From Pseudoalteromonas umbrosa (GTDB lineage: Bacteria; Pseudomonadota; Gammaproteobacteria; Enterobacterales; Alteromonadaceae), in contig NZ_JASJUU010000010.1 in the NCBI RefSeq assembly GCF_030125375.1, forward strand, positions 47,830-111,829: 64,000 nt of DNA. Reading direction: 5' to 3'. Position 1 is the first letter of the stretch. The number at the start of each line of letters is the position of its first letter. Under the pieces are notes generated by a model. It was not told the origin of the DNA and did no database searches. It saw only the letters and a list, made by a program, of their open reading frames with translations. The position numbers and the translations under genes are program-made. Shown one piece after another: positions 55,816-64,000 of this stretch.

Positions 55816-56412
55816 CGTTGTTCCTTTCTATAGTGCGTAAATGTAAATAATTATCATTAACGGTATCACTAATAAGGTGGTTGAGCAAGTCCATTATTGT
55901 AAGAATAAAATTTTGCATACGTCCCTTTGAACTCATACTTCTGTCCCAACAATGCCTTCATTATGCATCTAAGTCACTGACTGCGAGAGATTATGTAATT
56001 TAAACGGCAAGGCTTTGTCTAGTAGGGGGAAAGGCTTTTTGTAACTTAAGGTAAGTTACCTAAACATGCACAATAATGAGGTGCCGTCGTCAGGTTGGGT
56101 GCATACTGTTGGGGTTATATGGAATCGTTAAAATTGCAATGTGATTTTTTTTAAGTACGTCACTATGCTCGCGTGAAGTACAGTCTATGGTGTTGTGAGA
56201 TTTGCATTTATTGTATGGCTTGACTGCGCCAAGATCAGTGGAGTTTGACAGTCAACTTTATGTGGTTAACCTCAAAAAGAAGATACTAGATATTTTTTGT
56301 TCAACCCCCAAATTATAGGGTGGATTGTTTGTTAATTATTGATTGTTGTGAATAAATTTACCATTTCAATATGTTATATTACCCGTAAAAGGGCCAAGGA
56401 AAAAGGGCTTAA
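55816..56412. other. Divergent region between hasI and the RTX exporter
   Basis: About 0.6 kb. The hasI side holds the Fur box (55843-55861). The other side is AT-rich and leads to the exporter with AAGGAAAAAGGGC before ATG 56413. No gene or repeat was recognised in the middle. Confidence 0.6.
55843..55861 (-). promoter_or_regulatory. Fur box upstream of hasI
   Basis: Read on the minus strand, GTTAATGATAATTATTTAC agrees with the 19-base Fur consensus GATAATGATAATCATTATC at 15 positions. Its place just ahead of the sigma-factor gene is what iron control of surface signalling requires. Confidence 0.8.
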
Positions 56413-58701
56413 ATGTCTACTTTTCAATCTGATTTGCCAAGTGGCAAAACCGACAACAATAAACAAGATTCTTCAACACAACATACCATTGATTCAGGGC
56501 TTACATCATTAGTTACGCTTGCGCAGTATCATCAGGTTGCGATAGATGCTAAGCAGATAGCGCATCAATTTGGGTTACCGGGTCAACATTTCACAGACAC
56601 CGAAATATTGCGAGCAGCTAAAGCTCTTGGATTTAAAGCTCGTAAGGTTAACTCCAGTTTTGATGAGTTATCCAACGCGCTCTTGCCCGCATTGGCAAAG
56701 GACAATGATGGAAATTATTTCTTAATTGCAAGGATTGCAGAGGGAAACAGTACTGGTAACACTGAAGATCAACAGAACCGCGTGTTAGCAATGTTTGCTG
56801 GTGATAAATCGCCTAAACAGTTAACAGAACAAGCGTTGTCAAAAATTTGGAGTGGGCAACTCATTTTGATCACAAAACGAGGCCAATTGCTCGCCAATAT
56901 CCGAGAGTTTGATATTCGCTGGTTTATTCCTTCACTAGTCAAATATCGTAAGTTGTTCGGTGAAGTCCTAATTGCGTCATTTTTTATTCAATTATTTGCG
57001 CTCATTACGCCCTTATTTTTCCAAGTTGTCATGGATAAGGTTCTGGTACATAGAGGGTTTACTACGCTTGATGTATTAGCTTTTGGTTTTTTGGTTATTG
57101 CTGTATTTGATGCGTTATTAGGCGGTATTCGAAATTACGTATTTAGTCATACCACTAATCGAGTGGATGTCGAGCTAGGTGCAAAGCTCTATCATCATCT
57201 AATAAGTTTGCCACTGTCTTATTTTGAAAGCCGTCAAGTTGGGCAAAGCGTAGCCAGAGTTAGAGAGCTGGAGACAATCCGTAACTTCATTACGGGTAGT
57301 GCTTTAACTTTATGTATTGATTTATTTTTTACCTTACTTTTCTTCATTGTTATGTGGTGGTACAGCCCAACTTTGACACTGGTTGTACTGGCGACGATTC
57401 CCTTATATGTTCTGCTTTCGATTTTTATTACCCCAATTCTACGTGCTCGTTTGGATGAGAAATTTAAACATGGGGCTGAAAACCAAGCTTTCTTAGTCGA
57501 GTCAGTGACGGGCGTTGAAACGGTAAAAGCACAAGCTGTTGAACCACAGATGCAGCGACGTTGGGAAGATCAACTTGCGCGCTATGTTGATGCCTCTTTT
57601 CGTACTCAGAATCTCAGCAACATTGCTGGGCAAATTGCAGGCTTTATCAATAAGCTCACGACTCTGGGTATTATTTGGTGGGGTGCCCATTTGGTTATGG
57701 CTGGAGAGATGACCGTTGGTCAACTCGTCGCATTTAATATGATTGCGGGACGAGTCAGTGGCCCCATTTTAAAGCTTGTGCAATTATGGCAAGACTTTCA
57801 GCAAGCGGGTATCTCGGTTAAGCGCTTAGGCGATATTTTAAATACCCCAAAAGAGCCTGGCTTTAACCCTAACCGCAGCACTTTACCCAATTTAAAAGGG
57901 GCGGTGCATTTTGAAAATGTGCGGTTTAGGTACCGACCGGATGGTCCTGTTATTGTCGATCATGTGAATTTGCAAGTAAAACCGGGTGAAGTCGTAGGTA
58001 TTGTGGGTCGATCTGGGTCTGGAAAAAGTACATTAACCAAATTGGTGCAGCGCTTTTATGTGCCTGAAGCTGGGCGGGTATTAATTGATGGTGTAAATCT
58101 ATCAGTGATAGATACTAATTGGCTGAGGCAAAACATAGGGGTTGTATTGCAAGAGAATTTTCTCTTCAATCGTAGTGTGCGCGATAATATTGCGTTGGCA
58201 AATCCCGGTCTGCCAATGGAGCGCGTAGTTGCTGCAGCGAAGTTAGCCGGAGCGCATGAGTTTATTTTAGAACTCCCCGAAGGTTACGACACCTTAGTTG
58301 GCGAGCAAGGCAGTAATTTATCAGGTGGTCAGCGACAGAGGTTGGCCATCGCTCGAGCCCTCATTAATAACCCAGGCATCTTAATTTTTGATGAAGCGAC
58401 CAGTGCGTTAGATTATGAGTCTGAACGCATTGTCCAAGATAATATGGCACGCATTTGCCAAGGTCGAACCGTGTTTATTATTGCCCATAGACTGTCTACG
58501 GTACGTGCTTGTGACCGCATAATTGTGATGGAAAAAGGCCAGATCGTAGAGTCAGGTAATCATCAGCAATTAATACACAAAAGAGGTTATTACGCGAAGT
58601 TAAATGCGTTCCAAAATGCGCCTCAACAGCCAATGTCAAACAGCTCTGAAATGAGGCAACAGTCCAACGCGTCGTTGAAAAGTCAGGAGCAAGTTAAATG
58701 A
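56413..58701 (+). CDS. Type I secretion ABC transporter with inactive C39-like domain (HlyB/RTX type)
   Basis: A 762-residue transporter. The N-terminal domain (about 25-150) is a C39-like fold with the catalytic Cys replaced by Ser28 (DSGLTSLVTLAQYHQ), as in the CLD of HlyB, which binds unfolded RTX substrate instead of cutting it. The membrane domain spans about 170-450. The nucleotide-binding domain has GRSGSGKST, signature LSGGQRQRLAIARA, Walker B ILIFDEATSALD and H-loop FIIAHRLS. It overlaps the adaptor gene by four bases (ATGA) and should export the RTX protein encoded downstream. Confidence 0.94.
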   Translation: MSTFQSDLPSGKTDNNKQDSSTQHTIDSGLTSLVTLAQYHQVAIDAKQIAHQFGLPGQHFTDTEILRAAKALGFKARKVNSSFDELSNALLPALAKDNDGNYFLIARIAEGNSTGNTEDQQNRVLAMFAGDKSPKQLTEQALSKIWSGQLILITKRGQLLANIREFDIRWFIPSLVKYRKLFGEVLIASFFIQLFALITPLFFQVVMDKVLVHRGFTTLDVLAFGFLVIAVFDALLGGIRNYVFSHTTNRVDVELGAKLYHHLISLPLSYFESRQVGQSVARVRELETIRNFITGSALTLCIDLFFTLLFFIVMWWYSPTLTLVVLATIPLYVLLSIFITPILRARLDEKFKHGAENQAFLVESVTGVETVKAQAVEPQMQRRWEDQLARYVDASFRTQNLSNIAGQIAGFINKLTTLGIIWWGAHLVMAGEMTVGQLVAFNMIAGRVSGPILKLVQLWQDFQQAGISVKRLGDILNTPKEPGFNPNRSTLPNLKGAVHFENVRFRYRPDGPVIVDHVNLQVKPGEVVGIVGRSGSGKSTLTKLVQRFYVPEAGRVLIDGVNLSVIDTNWLRQNIGVVLQENFLFNRSVRDNIALANPGLPMERVVAAAKLAGAHEFILELPEGYDTLVGEQGSNLSGGQRQRLAIARALINNPGILIFDEATSALDYESERIVQDNMARICQGRTVFIIAHRLSTVRACDRIIVMEKGQIVESGNHQQLIHKRGYYAKLNAFQNAPQQPMSNSSEMRQQSNASLKSQEQVK

Positions 58702-60137
58702 TTAGGCGTGTGAAAAGCACTATCCAATTGCTCTGTGATGCGTGGCAAAATCGAGCCCAACTTGATGGACAGCAACGCTCCCTAGATGAATTAGATTTTC
58801 TCCCAGCGGCGCTTGAAATACAGGAACGACCGGCATCTAAAAGTGCGCGCATGTTAGGGTGGTCGCTGGTATCGCTATTTACCATCAGCGTGATATGGGC
58901 CTGTATTGGTCAAGTGAACGTCGTTGCGGTGGCTGAAGGAAAAATTATCCCGACCACAGGTGTAAAGCAAATTCAGCCTCTTGAAAAAGGTGTTGTAAAA
59001 CAGATTTTTGTACGTGAAGGGGAGGTTGTTAGCAAGGGGCAGGCGTTAATTGAATTAGATCAAACACTCACACGTTCTGATCAAGAGAGGTTAGTTGCTG
59101 AACTGAACTTTGCAAAGGAAAATTTAGCACGTTATAGAGCAATGAGTGAGGTATTGGCATACCTTGCGCCAAGTACCACGTCTACATTGCAGCTTACTGT
59201 TGCCGATTTGCTTCGCTTGCCTGCACTACAAACATTGCCGCACAGTGAAAAAGTCATTCAAGCAAAGTTGTTACAGCATGAGTTTCATGAAATACAGTCA
59301 CAGATTGCGGCTTTACAAAGCCAGCTCAACAGCCGTGTAGCTGAGCAATCCGTGTCCGCTGCGACTATTCAAAAACTAAAGGCGACACTTCCTTTGATCA
59401 CGCGTCGTGCCAATGCAGCAAAAGCTATGCTAGATAAAAACTTAACCCCAGAAACACAATTTCTAGAATTGGAGTCAATGCGTATAGAGCAGCAGCAAGA
59501 TCTTGCTGCGCAACAAGCACGGCAGGTTCAGCTGAGCGCCATGATCGATGAGGTTAAGCATCAAATTTCAGCTCTGACAGCGCAAGCAAGTGCACGTACT
59601 TTGACTTTAATAGATGACTCTGAGCGACAGGTGTACTCGTTGACTAAAGAGCTAAATAAAGCCCGAGACCTCAATGCAAAGCAAGTCCTATATGCCCCTG
59701 TTGATGGCCGAGTTCAACAGCTTTCAGTTCACACGGTTGGCGGTGTTGTCACGCCGGCTCAAGCACTAATGGTGGTTGTACCTGACGATGATTATTTGGA
59801 AGTGGATGCCGTGATTGAAAACAAAGATATTGGCTTTATTCGTGTAGGACAAAGTGCCGAGATAAAAGTACACACGTTTCCATTTACTAAGTATGGAGTT
59901 GTTGAGGCACAGGTGATTGGGATTACAGCAGATGCAATTGCAGATGAGCGTCAGGGCCTAGTGTATAAAATGCGACTAAAAATGCATAGCAAGCAGCTGT
60001 TTATTAATGGCCAATGGATAGATTTATTGCCTGGTATGGCAGTGAGTGCAGAGGTGCAAACTTCAAAGCGTCGATTGATTGAATATGTCACAGCTCCTTT
60101 ATTGCGATACCAAAATGAAAGTGTAAGAGAACGCTAA
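58698..60137 (+). CDS. HlyD-family type I secretion adaptor
   Basis: A 479-residue membrane fusion protein: cytoplasmic start (1-55), membrane helix (about 55-75, MLGWSLVSLFTISVIWACIG), lipoyl halves (VAEGKIIPTTGVKQIQPLEK, LYAPVDGRVQQLSVHTVGGV), a coiled coil (about 125-330) and a C-terminal domain with the HlyD signature (IKVHTFPFTKYGVVEAQVIG). It is coupled to the ABC gene and followed after 37 bases by the RTX gene. The outer-membrane channel is not in the window. Confidence 0.93.
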   Translation: MIRRVKSTIQLLCDAWQNRAQLDGQQRSLDELDFLPAALEIQERPASKSARMLGWSLVSLFTISVIWACIGQVNVVAVAEGKIIPTTGVKQIQPLEKGVVKQIFVREGEVVSKGQALIELDQTLTRSDQERLVAELNFAKENLARYRAMSEVLAYLAPSTTSTLQLTVADLLRLPALQTLPHSEKVIQAKLLQHEFHEIQSQIAALQSQLNSRVAEQSVSAATIQKLKATLPLITRRANAAKAMLDKNLTPETQFLELESMRIEQQQDLAAQQARQVQLSAMIDEVKHQISALTAQASARTLTLIDDSERQVYSLTKELNKARDLNAKQVLYAPVDGRVQQLSVHTVGGVVTPAQALMVVVPDDDYLEVDAVIENKDIGFIRVGQSAEIKVHTFPFTKYGVVEAQVIGITADAIADERQGLVYKMRLKMHSKQLFINGQWIDLLPGMAVSAEVQTSKRRLIEYVTAPLLRYQNESVRER

Positions 60138-60174
60138 CGCGATATAAAACTAACTACAAACTTAAGGATGATAA

Positions 60175-63100
60175 ATGATAAAAGATGACAATATGAGCGT
60201 TGTTGAACGTACCTCTGAGGTCACAATGAATGATGAGGTATTTTCTTCAAGTGATGCAATGGCAAACGCTTCTTCCGGAAATTCAGTCATAGGGACGCCA
60301 AATCATGAAACGTTAATCGGAAGTTTTGAAAGTGATACTATCCAAGGGCTAGAGGGTAATGACACCATTATTGCTAATCAGGGCAATGATACGCTGCTTG
60401 GTGGCTCGGGTAATGACCGACTATTCGGCGGAGACGATGATGATGTGCTTGATGGCGGCGCAGGTTACGATCTGTTGATTGGTGATGAAGGAAATGATGT
60501 ATATCGATGGGGGGTTGGTTCAGGCAATGATGTGATTGACGACTATAACGAAGCAGATCGTCATAAATCGAATAATGTAGATACATTGGTATTTGGTGAA
60601 GGGATCACGCAGAGTGATTTAAGTTGGTCTCGTAACGGGCTCAACTTAGTGTTCACTCACAATACATCGGGAGAGAGCGTTACCATTAAAAACCATTTTA
60701 GTGGTGATTATCACGCCATTGAAGCCGTCCAATTAGCAGATGGCACGCCATTAGACTTAGCACAAATTGAAATAGATGTACGCACCATCACAGGTGGTGA
60801 AGGCAATGATACGCTCAGTGGTTTTGAAACAAACGATACGCTTATTGGTGGCCTAGGCAATGACACTTTAAACGGCGCTGGTGGTAATGATGTGCTTGAT
60901 GGCGGTGCAGGCAATGATGTTCTGCGAGGCAATGAAGGGAATGACGTATACCGCTGGGGTGTTGGTTCGGGCAATGATGTAATTGATGATTATGATGACC
61001 TTGACCGCAAGAACGACAATAACATCGATAAATTGGTGTTTGGTGAGGGGATCACGTTAGACGACTTAAGTTGGTCACGCAATGCGACGGATTTAGTATT
61101 CACTCATAATTCCACTGGTGAAACCATTACTATTCGAAGTCACTTCTCAGGTAGTAATCACGCTATTGAAGCCGTTCAATTAGCGGATGGCACGCCATTA
61201 GACTTAGCACAAATTGAAATAGATGTACGCACCATCACAGGTGGTGAAGGCAATGATACGCTCAGTGGTTTTGAAACAAACGATACGCTTATTGGTGGCC
61301 TAGGCAATGATAGTTTATACGGCGCTGGTGGTAATGATGTGCTTGATGGCGGTGCAGGCAATGATGTTCTGCGCGGCAATGAAGGGAATGACGTATATCG
61401 TTGGGGTGTTGGTTCGGGCGATGATGTAATTGATGATTATGATGGCATCGACCGCAATAACGTCAATAACGTCGATAAATTGGTGTTTGGTGAAGGGATC
61501 ACGCAGCGTGATTTAAGCTGGTCTCGTAACGGACTTAATTTAGTGTTCACGCACAATGCATCGGGAGAGAGCGTGACCATTACAAACCATTTCAGCGGTG
61601 ATTATCACGCCATTGAAGCGGTAGAGCTAGCGGATGGCACGCCATTAGACTTAGCACAAATTGAAATAGATGTGCGCACCATCACAGGTGGTGAAGGCAA
61701 TGATACGCTCAGTGGTTTTGAAACAAACGACACGCTTATTGGTGGCCTAGGCAATGACACTTTACACGGCGCTGGTGGTAATGATGTACTTGATGGCGGT
61801 GCAGGTAATGATGTTCTGCGCGGCAATGAAGGGAATGACGTATACCGTTGGGGTGTTGGTTCGGGCGATGATGTAATTGATGATTATGATGGCATCGACC
61901 GCAATAACGTCAATAACGTCGATAAATTGGTGTTTGGTGAAGGGATCAAGCAGCGTGATTTAAGCTGGTCTCGTAATGGACTTAATTTAGTGTTCACGCA
62001 CAATACATCGGGAGAGAGCGTTACTATTAAAAACCATTTCAGTGGCAATTATCACGCCATTGAAGCGGTAGAACTAGCGGATGGCACGCCATTAGACTTA
62101 GCACAAATTGAAATAGATGTGCGCACCATCACAGGTGGTGAAGGCAATGATACGCTCAGTGGTTTTGAAACCAGCGATACACTTAATGGCGGCCTGGGTA
62201 ATGATACATTAACAGGTGCAAGCGGTAATGATGTGCTTGATGGCGGTGCTGGTAATGATATTTTACGAGGTAACGAAGGGAACGATGTATACCGTTGGGG
62301 CTTGGGGTCTGGTCATGATGTAATCGAAGATTATGACACTATCGATCGTTATAATTCCAACAACATTGACAAGGTAGTGTTTGGTGAAGGCATCACTTTG
62401 AATGACTTGAGCGCTTCTCGCAATGGGTCAAATTTAGTATTTACGCACAACACATCAGGTGAAACCATCACCATCAAGCATTTTTTCCTCAATGAGTATC
62501 ATGCAATAGAGGCGCTGGAATTAGCTGATGGCACTGTTTTAGATTTGCAGCAGATAGTTGCGAGTACAAGTGCAATAAATGGCACAGGTGCTAACGATAC
62601 TATTTACGGTTCTGAAGAAAATAATGTGATCAATGGTTTAGGTGGCCATGATCGACTCTATGGGCAAGAGGGCAATGACACACTGGATGGTGGTAGTGGC
62701 AATGATATTTTGCGCGGTGGGGAAGGTAATGATATCTATCGTTGGGATTTAGGTTCTGGCAATGATGTCATAGAAGATTATGACGCTGTTGATCGCAACG
62801 ACGCTAACCATATCGATAAATTAGTGTTTGGAGAAGGGATCAACTTAAGTGATTTGAGCTGGCACCGTAGTGGTGCAAATTTAGTGTTTTTACATAATGT
62901 TTCTGGTGAGTCAGTGACGATTAAAAATCACTTTTTGCACGACGTGCATGCGGTAGAAGTTGTTGAGTTGGCAGATGGTACGCAGTTAGATTTAGCGCAA
63001 ATTGCTCTTGATGTGCGCAATGTAACGGGCACTGACGCTAGAGAGCATTTACATGGCTTTGAGACCGATGACACATTAAATGGTGCTGGGGGCAATGACT

Positions 63101-64000
63101 ACTTATATGCAGGTGCTGGGGCTGATGTGCTTTACGGCGGCAGTGGCAACGATATTTTAAACGGCGATGCGGGCAATGACACACTAGATGGTGGCAGCGG
63201 CAATGATACTTTGCGAGGTGGGGAAGGTAATGATGTCTACCGTTGGGGTGTAGGCTCTGGCAATGATGTCATAGAAGATTATGACGCTGCTGATCGCAAC
63301 GACGCTAACCATATCGATAAATTAGTGTTTGGAGAAGGGATCAACTTAAGTGATTTGAGCTGGCACCGTAGTGGTGCAAATTTAGTGTTTTTACATAATG
63401 TTTCTGGTGAGTCAGTAACGATTAAAAATCACTTTTTGCACGACGTGCATGCGGTAGAAGTTGTTGAGTTGTCAGATGGTACGCAGTTAGATTTAGCGCA
63501 AATTGCTCTTGATGTGCGCAATGTAACGGGCACTGACGCTAGAGAGCATTTACATGGCTTTGAGACCGATGACACATTAAATGGTGCTGGGGGCAATGAC
63601 TACTTATATGCAGGTGCTGGCGCTGATGTACTTTACGGCGGCAGTGGCAACGATATTTTAAACGGCGATGCGGGCAATGACACACTAGATGGTGGCAGCG
63701 GCAATGATACTTTGCGAGGTGGGGAAGGTAATGATGTCTACCGCTGGGGTGTAGGCTCTGGCAATGATGTCATAGAAGATTATGATGCTGTTGATCGCAA
63801 CGACGCTAACCATGTCGATAAATTGGTGTTTGGAGAAGGGATCAACTTAAGTGATTTGAGCTGGAAACGAAGTAGTACCAATCTTGTGTTTATACATAAT
63901 ACAACTGGTGAAACCATCACCGTTAAGAATTACTTTTTGTCTGATATTCATAGCATCGAAGCTGCAGAATTAGCTGATGGTACCCAATTAGATTTAGCGC
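60175..64000 (+). CDS. Large RTX repeat protein, N-terminal part (runs off the window)
   Basis: ATG 60175 (AAGGA six bases upstream) opens a frame that stays open through 64000: at least 1275 residues. A ~45-residue start without signal peptide leads to RTX nonapeptides (GLEGNDTII, GGSGNDRLFGGDDDDVL), which bind calcium after export. The body is made of repeats of 149 residues, later 167. Each has a nonapeptide block, YRWG(V/L)GSG(N/D)DVI(D/E)DYD, LVFGEGI, DLSW.R and a strand region of the haemolysin-type calcium-binding-related type (PF06594), ending ELADGT.LDLAQI. The type I exporter immediately upstream should secrete it. No catalytic or adhesive domain is visible yet, so toxin, adhesin or enzyme are all possible. 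Confidence 0.92.
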   Translation, partial: MIKDDNMSVVERTSEVTMNDEVFSSSDAMANASSGNSVIGTPNHETLIGSFESDTIQGLEGNDTIIANQGNDTLLGGSGNDRLFGGDDDDVLDGGAGYDLLIGDEGNDVYRWGVGSGNDVIDDYNEADRHKSNNVDTLVFGEGITQSDLSWSRNGLNLVFTHNTSGESVTIKNHFSGDYHAIEAVQLADGTPLDLAQIEIDVRTITGGEGNDTLSGFETNDTLIGGLGNDTLNGAGGNDVLDGGAGNDVLRGNEGNDVYRWGVGSGNDVIDDYDDLDRKNDNNIDKLVFGEGITLDDLSWSRNATDLVFTHNSTGETITIRSHFSGSNHAIEAVQLADGTPLDLAQIEIDVRTITGGEGNDTLSGFETNDTLIGGLGNDSLYGAGGNDVLDGGAGNDVLRGNEGNDVYRWGVGSGDDVIDDYDGIDRNNVNNVDKLVFGEGITQRDLSWSRNGLNLVFTHNASGESVTITNHFSGDYHAIEAVELADGTPLDLAQIEIDVRTITGGEGNDTLSGFETNDTLIGGLGNDTLHGAGGNDVLDGGAGNDVLRGNEGNDVYRWGVGSGDDVIDDYDGIDRNNVNNVDKLVFGEGIKQRDLSWSRNGLNLVFTHNTSGESVTIKNHFSGNYHAIEAVELADGTPLDLAQIEIDVRTITGGEGNDTLSGFETSDTLNGGLGNDTLTGASGNDVLDGGAGNDILRGNEGNDVYRWGLGSGHDVIEDYDTIDRYNSNNIDKVVFGEGITLNDLSASRNGSNLVFTHNTSGETITIKHFFLNEYHAIEALELADGTVLDLQQIVASTSAINGTGANDTIYGSEENNVINGLGGHDRLYGQEGNDTLDGGSGNDILRGGEGNDIYRWDLGSGNDVIEDYDAVDRNDANHIDKLVFGEGINLSDLSWHRSGANLVFLHNVSGESVTIKNHFLHDVHAVEVVELADGTQLDLAQIALDVRNVTGTDAREHLHGFETDDTLNGAGGNDYLYAGAGADVLYGGSGNDILNGDAGNDTLDGGSGNDTLRGGEGNDVYRWGVGSGNDVIEDYDAADRNDANHIDKLVFGEGINLSDLSWHRSGANLVFLHNVSGESVTIKNHFLHDVHAVEVVELSDGTQLDLAQIALDVRNVTGTDAREHLHGFETDDTLNGAGGNDYLYAGAGADVLYGGSGNDILNGDAGNDTLDGGSGNDTLRGGEGNDVYRWGVGSGNDVIEDYDAVDRNDANHVDKLVFGEGINLSDLSWKRSSTNLVFIHNTTGETITVKNYFLSDIHSIEAAELADGTQLDLA
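60793..64000 (+). repeat. Tandem 447-bp (then 501-bp) repeats inside the RTX gene
   Basis: Units begin at 60793, 61240, 61687, 62134, 62581 and 63028 with exactly 447 bases between starts; the next begins at 63529 after a 501-base unit and continues past the window. Neighbouring units share stretches of near-identity, for example around 60760-60900, 61207-61347 and 61654-61794, and 62711-63120 with 63212-63620. The extra 54 bases in the 501-base type add calcium-binding nonapeptides. Confidence 0.93.

Noticed and set aside
60711..61826. Minus-strand Pro/Ser-rich frames in the RTX gene (60711-60974, 61176-61379, 61605-61826)
   Set aside because: They repeat with the 447-base period and are antisense shadows of the RTX coding repeats; no ribosome sites.
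60793..64000. Regular repeats as a possible CRISPR array
   Set aside because: Units are 447-501 bases, coding and in frame; no short repeat-spacer pattern.

Overview
The window looks like the chromosome of a marine gammaproteobacterium of the Alteromonadales, most likely Pseudoalteromonas. This is an inference from the gene families, the gene order rsmG-parA-parB-atpIBEFHAGDC followed (interrupted) by glmU and glmS, and AT-rich coding typical of that group. No database search was possible. No tRNA, rRNA, CRISPR array, IS element or prophage block was recognised.

Layout: (1) 1-9144 is housekeeping: the end of rsmG, the chromosome partition pair parA/parB, and the complete nine-gene ATP synthase operon with a good sigma70-type promoter in front and a strong terminator behind. 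(2) 9387-27103 is an accessory region wrapped around glmU. It holds a CadC/ToxR-type membrane regulator, two class I lanthipeptide-like precursor genes lying in a duplicated block, a small lipoyl-like protein (intact in copy 1, decayed in copy 2), a LuxR-type regulator, then (after glmU) an HlyD-type adaptor, an ABC transporter with a C39 leader peptidase, a LanC cyclase and a full-length LanB dehydratase. (3) 27171-33326 holds a secreted lipocalin-like protein, a 2'-5' RNA ligase family protein, a T4-lysozyme-like protein, a membrane-anchored protein, MltD, a small DUF protein and a TonB-receptor-like protein. (4) 33486-37341 holds a LytTR membrane regulator and the DeoR-family regulator-glmS operon. 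(5) 37525-39183 is a collagen-like secreted protein. (6) 39941-41526 is a small cassette: an XRE regulator, a 33-residue double-glycine-leader peptide found by reading between the larger genes, a multi-pass membrane protein, and a divergent XRE regulator. (7) 41753-55815, all on the minus strand, is a heme-acquisition (has) locus: ECF sigma, FecR-type anti-sigma, HasR-like receptor, HasA hemophore, HasD/HasE type I exporter, ExbB, ExbD and a TonB/HasB-like protein, with two unusual GloVer-repeat surface proteins inserted among them. (8) 56413-64000 is a type I secretion pair followed by a large RTX repeat protein that runs off the window.

How it works together: the RiPP genes should make, dehydrate/cyclise, cleave and export two peptides. 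One core has a single Cys. The other has none and instead carries three copies of a PNTDTVT motif, so the final chemistry is unclear. The has locus should be switched on by iron starvation through a Fur site at 55843-55861 and by heme signalling through receptor, FecR-type protein and sigma factor. The strongest candidates for undescribed biology are the Cys-free repeat lanthipeptide precursor with its duplicated accessory modules, the XRE / GG-peptide / membrane-protein cassette, and the GloVer-repeat proteins built into the hemophore operon.
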